Source: Methylibium sp035476815 (GTDB lineage Bacteria > Pseudomonadota > Gammaproteobacteria > Burkholderiales > Burkholderiaceae_C). Taken from it: a DNA stretch of 64,000 nt. The notes beneath the pieces are model-generated. The model ran no database searches and was not told where the DNA came from. It saw nothing but the letters and a program-made list of their open reading frames with translations. The position numbers and the translations under genes are program-made. The first letter of the stretch is position 1. Each line of letters opens with the position of its first letter. This document shows, in pieces, positions 16,799-24,271 of this stretch. Location of the stretch: contig DATILD010000076.1 in NCBI GenBank assembly GCA_035476815.1, positions 1-64,000 on the forward strand, given 5' to 3'.

Positions 16799-17800
16799 AT
16801 GTCCAGTCACGAGCCAACCGCTGCCCTGCCGTCCGCAACGCCGGTGCCCGTTCTGCAACGCTGGACGCTCGCTTCCCATGACGTGGACGAGCAGGCGCAA
16901 CTGCTGCCGAGCTGGGAGCAGGCCTACGTGCAACTGGAGACGGGGCGGTTCGAGAGCCGTATCGACGGCGTGCTGTTGTCGGATTCTCTCGGCTTGTTCC
17001 GCAAGGCGACCAACCGCAAGTTGCACAAGACCTTCAGCACCCCCGACGACACCTATGCTGTCGCGCTGCTCACCAGTGCGAGCGACGGCATACGCTTCCA
17101 AGGGTGCGATGCGAACCGCGGCGATGCCCTGCTGCTGCCGCCCGGTCACGCGTACGACATCGTCTGCCGGGGCCGTTTCGACGTGCTCGTCGCCACACTG
17201 CCGATGGCACGTCTGCAGCCGCTGTGGTCGGACGCAACGCAGCGCGGGTGCGCGCTGCGCCCGGGCATCGCGCGTGCGAGCCGCGAATTCGGTGCGCTGG
17301 GCATGCTGCTGGCGTCCATGGTCGATGGCAGTCTGGCCGCACTCCCCGATGTCGCCACGAACGAGCGCATCCTTGGCAATCTGCTCACCGATCTGGAGGA
17401 GCGCCTGATCGTCGGGCTGGACGCCGATCGCACCGAAGCAGGCACGTCAGAGATCCCTGGATCCATGGCGGAGACGGCGCTGCGAGAAGCCCGGCGCATC
17501 CTTGTGGACGAGGCGCTCGACGTCGGTGCGGTACCGAGCGTGTCCGAACTCGCTAGGCGCCTGGGCATCTCGGTGCGGTTGTTGCATCAGGTGTTCCGGC
17601 AGCGCATGGGCGTCGCGCCGCGAAGCTATGCGCAAAGCCTGCGGCTCAGCCATGCGCGCGCGGATTTGCGCGCTGCGCGGCCAGGCGCAGTGACCGTTGC
17701 CGAAGTGGCGGCCAAGTGGGGCTTCTGGCACCTCGGCCGGTTCGCTTCCACCTACCGCGCCACCTTCGGTGAACTGCCGTCCCAGTCGTTACGGCACTGA
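16799..17800 (+). CDS. AraC-family transcriptional regulator (EutR-like)
   Basis: A 333-aa regulator. The last ~100 residues hold the double helix-turn-helix: SVSELARRLGISVRLLHQVF and TVAEVAAKWGFWHLGRFAST, ending YRATFGELPSQSLRH as in EutR-type regulators. The N-terminal ~200 residues form a sensor domain with stretches like LLLPPGHAYDIVC. It is the last gene of the long pmo-led plus-strand series, 12 bp after the hydratase. It is a candidate activator of the two shared promoter blocks; effector unknown. Confidence 0.88.
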   Translation: MSSHEPTAALPSATPVPVLQRWTLASHDVDEQAQLLPSWEQAYVQLETGRFESRIDGVLLSDSLGLFRKATNRKLHKTFSTPDDTYAVALLTSASDGIRFQGCDANRGDALLLPPGHAYDIVCRGRFDVLVATLPMARLQPLWSDATQRGCALRPGIARASREFGALGMLLASMVDGSLAALPDVATNERILGNLLTDLEERLIVGLDADRTEAGTSEIPGSMAETALREARRILVDEALDVGAVPSVSELARRLGISVRLLHQVFRQRMGVAPRSYAQSLRLSHARADLRAARPGAVTVAEVAAKWGFWHLGRFASTYRATFGELPSQSLRH

Positions 17801-17822
17801 GCCTCGCTCGAAACCGTCGGGA

Positions 17823-17845
17823 GACCTGACGCGAAGCGGCAGGTC
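17823..17845. terminator. Hairpin between convergent araC-type and ompW genes
   Basis: GACCTG-A-CGC and GCG-G-CAGGTC pair around a GAA loop: nine pairs with one mismatch, in the 53-bp gap between two convergent genes. No T-run follows on either strand, so intrinsic termination strength is uncertain. Confidence 0.4.
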
Positions 17846-17853
17846 CGGGGGCG

Positions 17854-18510
17854 TCAGAAGCGCCAACCGACGCCAACGTTGATCAGCAGAGGATCGAGAC
17901 GCACCTTGGCCTGCGCCGGGGGGTTGCCGAAAGCAGGCACGGTGCCGTTCGCCGTCGTCTTGAGGTAGATCTTCTTCAGATCGGCGAAAAGGAACCAGTC
18001 GTTGTGCAACGGAATGTCGACCCCGGCCTGGATCACCGCGCCCCATGCGCTCTTGACATCCAGGTTCGCGACCGCACCATCTCGCGAGTCGAGAACGATG
18101 GTGTAGTTCACGCCGGCCCCGATGTAGGGCTTCACGGCGCCGGCGTCGAAGTGGTAGTGCGCCGACAGCACCGCCGGTGCGTACTTCGCCTTGCCGAGTT
18201 CGACGCCGTCAATGGGCGCCCCCTTGGCCGTTAGCGTCGTGGTGGGCGGAACGCCGACCAACAGGGAAACGATCGTCGAGGGCGCCACCTCATAGCCGAT
18301 CTCGAGGCCCAGCGTGGGGTTGTCCTTGGCCCTCGCGTTCGTGCCATCAAGCGGTGCCCCTCCCACGATCAGCTTCGTGTCGGTGTTGAACTTCACCAAA
18401 ACCGGCCCGGTGTGCAGCCACCAGTTCTTTGCGCTGCTCTGCGCGAACGCGGCCTGACTCGTCAGGACTCCCGCCGCAATGAACGCCATAGCGATAGGGA
18501 ACTTCTTCAT
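17854..18510 (-). CDS. ompW: OmpW-family outer-membrane channel (AlkL-like)
   Basis: A 218-aa eight-stranded beta-barrel. A signal peptide ends at AAFA, and the mature protein has alternating amphipathic strands, PYIGAGVNYTIV near the middle and the C-terminal aromatic LINVGVGWRF required for BAM insertion. OmpW proteins such as AlkL pass hydrophobic small molecules across the outer membrane. In an island for hydrocarbon oxidation this is most likely the uptake porin; the substrate link is inference. The start ATG is chosen at the signal peptide Met; a short upstream in-frame extension is ignored. Confidence 0.9.
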   Translation of the reverse strand: MKKFPIAMAFIAAGVLTSQAAFAQSSAKNWWLHTGPVLVKFNTDTKLIVGGAPLDGTNARAKDNPTLGLEIGYEVAPSTIVSLLVGVPPTTTLTAKGAPIDGVELGKAKYAPAVLSAHYHFDAGAVKPYIGAGVNYTIVLDSRDGAVANLDVKSAWGAVIQAGVDIPLHNDWFLFADLKKIYLKTTANGTVPAFGNPPAQAKVRLDPLLINVGVGWRF

Positions 18511-18604
18511 CGTGTCTCCAGTGGTTGGGGATTGCAATCTCTATCGACCGCCGGCGCGCCTTCGGGATGCTTCGCACCCGGCGTGTCGTCATGGGTTCAT
18601 TGGT

Positions 18605-19120
18605 TCAGTGCTCGTGCGCCGGGGCGTCGACGGACCGGCACGCGCGAACCGTGTCCGCCCCACCGTGGGCCGCGTCGACCATGAACTGCACCGGCACGGA
18701 GCCCGCGCGCTCGAACGTGAGCGAGCCCGCGACCATGCCGCCCTCGACGAGAGCCTGGCGGGTCTTCGGGAACTCGATGACGTAGTTCGGCGGCGTGATC
18801 GCGATGCTGGCGTTCGGCGGAATCTCGACGCCGTCGGGAAGGGCCGTCTTGCCGCCCCCGCCAGCGGTGGCCGACAGCACGCCTCTGCCGCCACGGCCGA
18901 GGTCGGCGCCGGTCAATCGGTCCGACTGCTTGCCGGTGTTCACGACCAGCATCAGGTAGGCCCGCGTGGCTTCCTGGTCGCATGTGCGGTCGTAGCTGAT
19001 GAACGGGTGTGCAATCGCCAGATCGCCATGCCGGATTTGGTGTGCCGACGATCCGCCGCAAGACAGGGCGGCGAACGCCATCACGGCCCACGCCGCCCCT
19101 CGGTTGCGTGCCTTGCTCAT
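18605..19120 (-). CDS. PCuAC-like (DUF461) secreted protein lacking canonical copper ligands
   Basis: A 171-aa protein with a signal peptide ending at SSAH and a start behind CAGGAGTCGGAT. It follows the PCuAC pattern: HGDLAIAHPFI at the front, then AYLMLVVNTGKQSDRLTGAD, IPPNASIAITPPNYVIEF and a closing VPVQFMV strand. PCuAC delivers Cu(I) to cytochrome oxidase through a conserved H(M)x10M...HxM set. Here the stretch that should hold the first His/Met and the HLM motif reads GVLSATAGGGGK and YVIEF, so those ligands appear absent. Two Cys (RTCDQ, RACRS) and a His-rich end (APAHEH) remain. It may bind metal differently or act structurally. Confidence 0.75.
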   Translation of the reverse strand: MSKARNRGAAWAVMAFAALSCGGSSAHQIRHGDLAIAHPFISYDRTCDQEATRAYLMLVVNTGKQSDRLTGADLGRGGRGVLSATAGGGGKTALPDGVEIPPNASIAITPPNYVIEFPKTRQALVEGGMVAGSLTFERAGSVPVQFMVDAAHGGADTVRACRSVDAPAHEH

Positions 19121-19182
19121 ATCCGACTCCTGTTCAGTGCAGCGCTCGGCAGGCGGTCGCCCGCGGGCCCGCTGCTGCGTGG

Positions 19183-20586
19183 CTACTTGGCAACGTTGAG
19201 CACCTGGATCTGGGTGAACTCGGCCAAGCCTTCCTCCGCGAACTCGACGCCAATGCCCGACTGCTTGGCACCGCAGAAGGGAATGGTCGGCCCGAAGTCG
19301 GCGTGCTTGTTGACCCAGCGTGTTCCAGCCTCCATGCGGAGGGCCAGTTCGACGGCGCGCTGCGTCGAGCTGGACCACACCGAAGCACCCAGCCCGAAGC
19401 TCAGCCCGTTCGCGCTGGCGAGCGCCCGCTCGGTGTCGGAGAACTTGATGATCGGCAGGATGGGCGAGAACTGTTCTTCGTCGACCAGCTTGCTGCCGTC
19501 TTGGATGTCGGCCACGATGGTCGGCCGTACGAAGTAGCCCGGCCCCTCGGGCAGCGTGCCGCCTGCGACGATGCGGCCGTTCGACTTGGCATCGGCCAGG
19601 AACTCCTGGAACTTGGCGTATTGAGCGCGATTCTGGAGCGGGCCGAACTGCGTGCGCTCGTCCTGACCATTGCCGACGATCGCCGCGTCGGCCAGTCGGC
19701 CCAGCTCGGCGCAGAGTTCGTTGTAGATCTTTTCGTGCGCATAGACGCGCTTGATCGCCAGGCACAGCTGCCCGCAGCACAAGAAGGCCGAGCCGAAGAT
19801 GCCAGCCGCGACCTTTTTCGGATCGGCGTCGTCAAGCACGATCGCAGCATCATTGCCGCCTAGCTCGAGCGTCAGGCGCTTGAGCGTGCCGGCCGCGCTG
19901 GCCATCACCTTCTTGCCGGTCTCCGTGGAGCCGGTCAGCGAGACCTTGGCGACCAGCGGGTGGCTCGTCAGAACCTGGCCGAGGTCGTTGGCATCGGTGA
20001 TCACGTTGACGACACCGGGGGGAAAGATGCGGCTGCACAACGCGCCCAGGAGCAACGTGGTCAGTGGCGTCGTCGGCGCCGGCTTGATGACCAGGGTGTT
20101 GCCCGCCAGCAGCGCGAGCGGCAGCTTGAAAGCCACCACCAGCACCGGAAAATTCCACGGGATGATCGCGGCGACGACGCCCAGCGGACTGCGATGCATC
20201 TCGACGCGGCGGCCGTCGGAATCCTCGATCAGCTTGGGCGCCATCTCGAGCGCACCGAGGACGCGCAGCCAGTACTCGGTGTAGGCGATCTCGGCGCGGG
20301 CCTCGGTGATCGGCTTGCCTTGCTCCAGCGTCAACGATTGCGCCAGCGATTCGGCATCGTCCTTGATCGCGTCGGCGAGCTTCATGATCAACGCTCGGCG
20401 CTCGACGATGGGAACCAGGCGCCAGTTCTGGAACGCTCTGTGCGCCGCCTCGACAGCGGCGTCCGCTTGCGCCTGCGAAGCGCGCGGGCATACCGCCAAC
20501 AGCTGCTCGGTCGCAGGATTCAACACCTCCATCGTTTGCTCGCCCGGGACAAGCTGCCCATCGATCAACAATTGATATGCCTTCAT
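19183..20586 (-). CDS. NAD(P)-dependent aldehyde dehydrogenase (first copy)
   Basis: A 467-aa aldehyde dehydrogenase oxidising an aldehyde to its acid. Key residues: N145 in PWNFP, general base E241 in ELGGND, nucleophile C275 in CCGQLC. It is clearly paralogous to the enzyme at 27944-29374: both have the RLTLELGGNDA.IVLDD block and a CGQ.C.A.KR catalytic region. It begins the block aldehyde dehydrogenase-PCuAC-ompW on the minus strand. Upstream lie an inverted repeat and a promoter-like motif shared with the gene at 22250-22444. It probably acts on an aldehyde from the monooxygenase product. Confidence 0.92.
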   Translation of the reverse strand: MKAYQLLIDGQLVPGEQTMEVLNPATEQLLAVCPRASQAQADAAVEAAHRAFQNWRLVPIVERRALIMKLADAIKDDAESLAQSLTLEQGKPITEARAEIAYTEYWLRVLGALEMAPKLIEDSDGRRVEMHRSPLGVVAAIIPWNFPVLVVAFKLPLALLAGNTLVIKPAPTTPLTTLLLGALCSRIFPPGVVNVITDANDLGQVLTSHPLVAKVSLTGSTETGKKVMASAAGTLKRLTLELGGNDAAIVLDDADPKKVAAGIFGSAFLCCGQLCLAIKRVYAHEKIYNELCAELGRLADAAIVGNGQDERTQFGPLQNRAQYAKFQEFLADAKSNGRIVAGGTLPEGPGYFVRPTIVADIQDGSKLVDEEQFSPILPIIKFSDTERALASANGLSFGLGASVWSSSTQRAVELALRMEAGTRWVNKHADFGPTIPFCGAKQSGIGVEFAEEGLAEFTQIQVLNVAK

Positions 20587-20628
20587 CGTGTTCTCTCTCT
20601 TCGTGTCGACTTCACATCGACCGGGGTA

Positions 20629-20653
20629 GGTGTCGCGTTCGATTCGCGACACC
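20629..20653. promoter_or_regulatory. 9-bp perfect inverted repeat, likely operator, upstream of aldehyde dehydrogenase
   Basis: GGTGTCGCG and CGCGACACC are separated by 7 nt, centred about 55 bp upstream of the aldehyde dehydrogenase ATG and between it and the promoter-like motif at 20692-20714. Symmetry and position suit a dimeric repressor site or a 5'-leader hairpin. No protein can be assigned. Confidence 0.45.
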
Positions 20654-20691
20654 CCTCGATCACGCAGGCAGATGGTGCAAAGGGACGGCGC

Positions 20692-20714
20692 GGCGGTCTA
20701 TCCGCTTTCTGCAG
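20692..20714 (-). promoter_or_regulatory. Repeated promoter-like motif, copy 1 (upstream of aldehyde dehydrogenase)
   Basis: Plus-strand text GGCGGTCTATCC followed by GCTTTCTGCA matches 22532-22553 at 19 of 22 positions. Copy 1 lies about 105 bp before the aldehyde dehydrogenase start, copy 2 about 87 bp before the small membrane-protein gene, both in the same orientation to minus-strand genes. It could be a core promoter or an activator site common to the two minus-strand units. Confidence 0.5.
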
Positions 20715-20770
20715 AGCCCACCCCCTGAAAAACCCCCGATGCGGCGTCCCGCCCTCCGATCGCGTTCCAG

Positions 20771-22222
20771 TTAGGCTGCCCTGGGCCGCGGTTGCGTCCC
20801 GCCCTCGACGGTGAAGGCCTTGAGCGAGTCGTGCAACGCCGCCTGGTGCGTCCTCAGCACTTTGAGGGCCGTGCCGATCTCGGCGGCGAACGAGGCGTTC
20901 TGCTGGATTGAGCCGTCGACGTCCTTGAGCGTGGCGTTGATTCCGTCGAGGCGCGTCAGATCCGCGCGTGCCCGTTCGGCGAGCTGGCCCGTCAGGCGGG
21001 AGGCCTGAGGCACGGCTGCGAGCAAGGTGTCCATCGATCGCCCGGCCTCGACGATGCGTGTCGCGCCTTGCGAGATTTGCACGGTGGCGTCCGAGAGCAA
21101 GGCGCGCACTTCGGCTGCCGACTGGCGGGCTTGCTCCGCGAGGCTGCGGACCTCGGTCGCGATCACGGCGAAGCCGCTCGTGCGTTCGCCGGAACGACTT
21201 GCCTCCACGCTTGCGTTGACCGCCAGCAAGCCCGTCTTGCGGGCGATCGTGTCGATGACCGAGATGACATCGCCCATGCGTCGCGACGTTTGCTTCAGGA
21301 CGTTCATGGTTTCAATGGCCTCGCGCATGGTCTCCCCGACGCCTTGGGCCGTGGCCTGGACGTCCCTGCCGAAGCTGTCAGCCAGGACGCTCTGATCGAC
21401 CGTCTTCTTGGCGCCTGCGACGAAGCGCTGCAGCTCGCCGGCGGTGGTGCGGATGTGGTGGGCGCTGCGGTCGGTGCGCAGCGACAAGTCCTCGGTGCCG
21501 CTGGCGATCGCGTGGATCGTCGCTGCCAGGGCGTTGGCTGCGGCATCGATCTGTCCGATGGCCCGAGCCAACCGACGCTGCATGGCGACCATCGCCACTT
21601 CCATGTCCGAGCGCGGCGCGGAAGACGCCTCGTCGACCACCTCGATGTGCCCTTCGGCGATGCGTTCCGCCATCCGTGAGACCTGGACGGAGGCGAACAC
21701 GAGCTGGCGCAAGGTATTCGCCAGATAGGAGAGCACGACCGCCTCGGCACTCCCGACCGCGCCGTGTACCCAGAAGTGACCCCAGAGACCGCGGCCGTCG
21801 TTGAAGACCCACAAGCCGAGGCCCGCCGGCTGAAGCACGACAAACACCAGGTGGTGAATCGCGATGACGACGAAGGCGAGCACGATGGGCCGCCAGTCGC
21901 AATACGCGACGAGCACGGCCATCATCACGAAGAAGCTGAAGTGGGCTTCGAGATCGCCACGCGCCTGCTCGATGATGAGGCCGGTGAAAGCCATGAACGC
22001 CACTGCCATCACCAGCCGCGAGAACGGTGCGGCGGGATAGGCCCGACTGACCCACCACGGGACTGCCAGAGCGGGAACGCCGACCGCGATGGCAAGAAGC
22101 CAGGTGTCGGTGAACGCAGCGAACGCAAGGCAGACGAGCAGGTGCGAGAACGCGCAGCCCAGCGCGAGGTTGTGCGCCTGCCTGTAGAAGTGGAGCTCCT
22201 TGGCCGATCGGGATGCATGCAT
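20771..22222 (-). CDS. Methyl-accepting chemotaxis protein with membrane-embedded sensor domain
   Basis: A 483-aa chemoreceptor. The first ~190 residues are about six closely spaced hydrophobic segments with almost no periplasmic loop (LVCLAFAAFTDTWLLAIAV, RPIVLAFVVIAIHHLVFVVL and others), so the ligand is probably sensed in or near the membrane. The cytoplasmic signalling tip RKTGLLAVNASVEASRSGERTSGFAVIATEVRSL (in parts) is recognisable but diverges from the usual FQTNILALNAAVEAARAGE. There is no C-terminal CheR/CheB pentapeptide. Analogy with AlkN of the Pseudomonas alk cluster suggests taxis to hydrocarbon; inferred. It follows the 64-aa membrane gene by 27 bp. Confidence 0.88.
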   Translation of the reverse strand: MHASRSAKELHFYRQAHNLALGCAFSHLLVCLAFAAFTDTWLLAIAVGVPALAVPWWVSRAYPAAPFSRLVMAVAFMAFTGLIIEQARGDLEAHFSFFVMMAVLVAYCDWRPIVLAFVVIAIHHLVFVVLQPAGLGLWVFNDGRGLWGHFWVHGAVGSAEAVVLSYLANTLRQLVFASVQVSRMAERIAEGHIEVVDEASSAPRSDMEVAMVAMQRRLARAIGQIDAAANALAATIHAIASGTEDLSLRTDRSAHHIRTTAGELQRFVAGAKKTVDQSVLADSFGRDVQATAQGVGETMREAIETMNVLKQTSRRMGDVISVIDTIARKTGLLAVNASVEASRSGERTSGFAVIATEVRSLAEQARQSAAEVRALLSDATVQISQGATRIVEAGRSMDTLLAAVPQASRLTGQLAERARADLTRLDGINATLKDVDGSIQQNASFAAEIGTALKVLRTHQAALHDSLKAFTVEGGTQPRPRAA

Positions 22223-22249
22223 TGCCTGCGGTGCCTCGCGGGTTGGAGG

Positions 22250-22444
22250 TCATCGGTTGCGAGAGGCGGCCGTGCAGATCGGTGCGAGATCCGCGACCGT
22301 GATCGGGTTCAGCCACCACGACGCGAAGGCGGTGATCGCCAACCACACGGCGACTGCTGCGTACGCGACATGCTTTGCCGGGCGCCCCCGGTTGCCGCTG
22401 GAGAGGGGGCCGCGGCGGCCTCGCGTCGGATGCTCAAGTGCCAT
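22250..22444 (-). CDS. Small single-pass membrane protein, function unknown
   Basis: A 64-aa frame with an Arg-rich N-terminus (TRGRRGPLSSGNRGRPAK), one membrane helix (HVAYAAVAVWLAITAFASWWL) and a short tail. It lies 27 bp upstream of the chemoreceptor on the same strand, and the repeated motif at 22532-22553 precedes it at a promoter-like distance. These support it as a real gene although no homologue is recognised and the ribosome site (CAGAGAC) is weak. It may be an accessory of the receptor. Confidence 0.5.
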   Translation of the reverse strand: MALEHPTRGRRGPLSSGNRGRPAKHVAYAAVAVWLAITAFASWWLNPITVADLAPICTAASRNR

Positions 22445-22883
22445 GTCTCTGATGTCGGCCGTTTCGGCCCGGTTTTGTCGCTGCGCGCGCCGCCCGGCGT
22501 GGAACTTGGAGCTTGCCAAGCAGGCCGAGAGGCGGTCTATCCAGTTTGTGCAACGCACGACCCCGGGGAAACGCGAGGGGTGGGGCTCGGCTGCGGCGCC
22601 TTCATCACAGCGCGTGCGGTGCACGCGGCCCGCTCGGAGGCGAGTCGCCACACGAACCGCGGCTGTCGCCAGCGGCGCGTGATCTCGCGACCCCACGTGG
22701 CATGCTCGGCGCGGCTCGGCCCGAAGCCCCAGCGCCACGAACGTGCGGCCGGCATCTGTCGGCCGACTTTGGGCGCTCGCGCCACGCTCGTCGAACTGCC
22801 GTGGTGATCAGAACTTGAGCCGTACGAACTGAGCGTCCTCGCGCGACTCGCCCCATTCACCGACGGCCATCGATCGTGTGAGA
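22445..22883. other. Non-coding spacer between LysR gene and small membrane-protein gene
   Basis: No convincing gene is seen on either strand. Open frames here have no ribosome site and the arginine-rich or alanine-rich composition of GC-rich shadow frames. The stretch holds the second copy of the repeated motif. Confidence 0.6.
22532..22553 (-). promoter_or_regulatory. Repeated promoter-like motif, copy 2 (upstream of small membrane protein and chemoreceptor)
   Basis: GGCGGTCTATCC followed by AGTTTGTGCA on the plus strand, 19 of 22 identical to 20692-20713. Read on the minus strand both are TGCA-AAA-GGATAGACCGCC, oriented toward downstream minus-strand genes. A looser relative, TGCAATCTCTATCGACCGCC, occurs at 18533-18552 just upstream of ompW. 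Confidence 0.5.
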
Positions 22884-23834
22884 CTACTGCTTCGTGCGCC
22901 CGTTGCGGTCGACGCCATTCGTGCCCTCGACAGCCGTCTCTCTGTCGAACGACTGCTGCAGAAAGGCGATCAACAATCGCACGCGGGTAGGCAACCGATC
23001 CCGGCTCGGAAACACCGCGGAAATGGGCCGGTCGAAAGCTTCGTTCCACGCGGGAAGCACATGGACGAGCTCGCCGCTGCGAAGATCGGCCGCCACGGCG
23101 TAGTCTGGCAACAGTCCGACGCCCGCGCCGCAGCGAATGAACTCTCGCGCCGCGATCCCCGCGTGTGTCTTCACGGCGGGGTGCAGGCGCACGGTCAGCC
23201 GTTGGCCTGTCTTGCCGTGCACCAGGCTCAGCGTTTCCGGATGGGGCAGCGCAGTGATCGTGACCCAAGGCAGCTTTGCCAGATCGTCGGGCCTGGCGAT
23301 CCGGGCGTTCGTGCGCAGGAACTCGGGCGAGGCGCAGACGAGCATTCTGCAGGTGCCGAGCCTGGTGGCGAACAGGCCCGTGTCGGGCAATCGGCCGACG
23401 CGCACCGCGAGGTCAAAGCGCTCTTCGATCAGGTTGGAAACCGAGTCCTCGAGCACCATGTCAAACGACACGTCCGGATGGATCTGCTTGAACTTCGCCA
23501 ACTTGGCGATCAGGGAACTGACACCGAAGTTGTATGACGAAGTCAGCCGGATCGTGCCGCTCGCGCTCGCGCGGCTCGATTCGACCATGGCGAAGGCGGT
23601 TTCAGCCGCCGACACCATGCTGCGGCAGCTTTCGTAGAACGCACTGCCCTCTTGCGTCAACGAGAGGGCGCGCGTACTCCGCGTGAGAAGCTGGGTGCCG
23701 AGGCGACTTTCCAGCGCGGCAACATGCGCGCTGACGACCGACTTGCCCAGGCCCAGCGCGGTGGCCGCCTTCGAGAACGAGCCGTGGTCGACCACCTGTA
23801 CGAACACGGCCATCCGGTACATCTCCTTCAGCAT
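22884..23834 (-). CDS. LysR-type transcriptional regulator (DmlR-like)
   Basis: A 316-aa LysR regulator. The N-terminal winged helix-turn-helix is clear (MAVFVQVVDHGSFSKAATAL, then VSAHVAALESRLGTQLLTRS), followed by a periplasmic-binding-like effector domain starting near SGTIRLTSS. It diverges from the 72-aa/CoA-transferase operon, and the 163-bp intergenic region contains promoter block B. LysR proteins usually control the adjacent divergent operon, so it is the prime candidate regulator of block B and, through block A, of pmoCAB. LysR regulators of this type are also reported beside isoprene-degradation genes; that parallel is from general knowledge. Confidence 0.9.
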   Translation of the reverse strand: MLKEMYRMAVFVQVVDHGSFSKAATALGLGKSVVSAHVAALESRLGTQLLTRSTRALSLTQEGSAFYESCRSMVSAAETAFAMVESSRASASGTIRLTSSYNFGVSSLIAKLAKFKQIHPDVSFDMVLEDSVSNLIEERFDLAVRVGRLPDTGLFATRLGTCRMLVCASPEFLRTNARIARPDDLAKLPWVTITALPHPETLSLVHGKTGQRLTVRLHPAVKTHAGIAAREFIRCGAGVGLLPDYAVAADLRSGELVHVLPAWNEAFDRPISAVFPSRDRLPTRVRLLIAFLQQSFDRETAVEGTNGVDRNGRTKQ

Positions 23835-23856
23835 GGGATGTTCTCGCTGCAGCTGT

Positions 23857-23932
23857 CAACTGTCCGATTCTGGCGGACTGTATTTCCGCACTGCAAGCCC
23901 TAGTCCTGTTTTCGCGGAGCATCTATCGTTTG
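23857..23932 (+). promoter_or_regulatory. Shared promoter block, copy B, upstream of the 72-aa gene and CoA-transferase operon
   Basis: Gapless match to 5564-5639 with the same cores CGGACTGTATTTCCGC, CTAGTCCTGTTT and CTATCGTT at identical spacing. It lies in the divergent spacer between the LysR gene and the 72-aa gene, 66 bp before that start codon. The variable 10-bp window between the first two cores (one match in ten) shows the conservation is patchy, as for protein-binding sites, rather than a recent duplication. Confidence 0.8.
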
Positions 23933-23997
23933 CTTGACGGCGACGACAAGACCCACCGATGCATGGCCGGAGCGGTGGCGAGAGCAGGAGACACGAC

Positions 23998-24216
23998 ATG
24001 GACACCCAGTTTTTGGCTTTCCAAGATGGAGGTCACTACGAGCTGCGCTTTCGGCCCCTTTTCGATGCCCATCGCGGATACGCGTTCCCGTGCGACGAGG
24101 AAGGTCGCGTCGACATCGACACCCTCAGTGATCGTGCGCGCAACAGCTACCTGTACGCCCGGGCATTGGTCGGGTGGGAGCTGTCGCGGCCGGACGTGGA
24201 ACGCGTAGCGGCATGA
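23998..24216 (+). CDS. Conserved 72-aa protein, function unknown (island copy)
   Basis: A small soluble protein with its ATG behind AGCAGGAGACACGAC. It is paralogous to the 72-aa product at 49659-49877: both share a pattern of YxLxFxPL, an FPCD motif, GRVxIDxLSDxARNxYLYARAxxG and a hydrophobic tail, and both are exactly 72 aa. It is first in the operon under promoter block B, ahead of the CoA-transferase. A single Cys in the FPCD motif is conserved between copies. No known domain is recognised; a regulatory or adaptor role is possible. Confidence 0.82.
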   Translation: MDTQFLAFQDGGHYELRFRPLFDAHRGYAFPCDEEGRVDIDTLSDRARNSYLYARALVGWELSRPDVERVAA

Positions 24217-24271
24217 ACGCGGCCGGCGTGCCGCGGACGACCTGGCCGTGCCAGAGGAAGGGAAGCATCGC

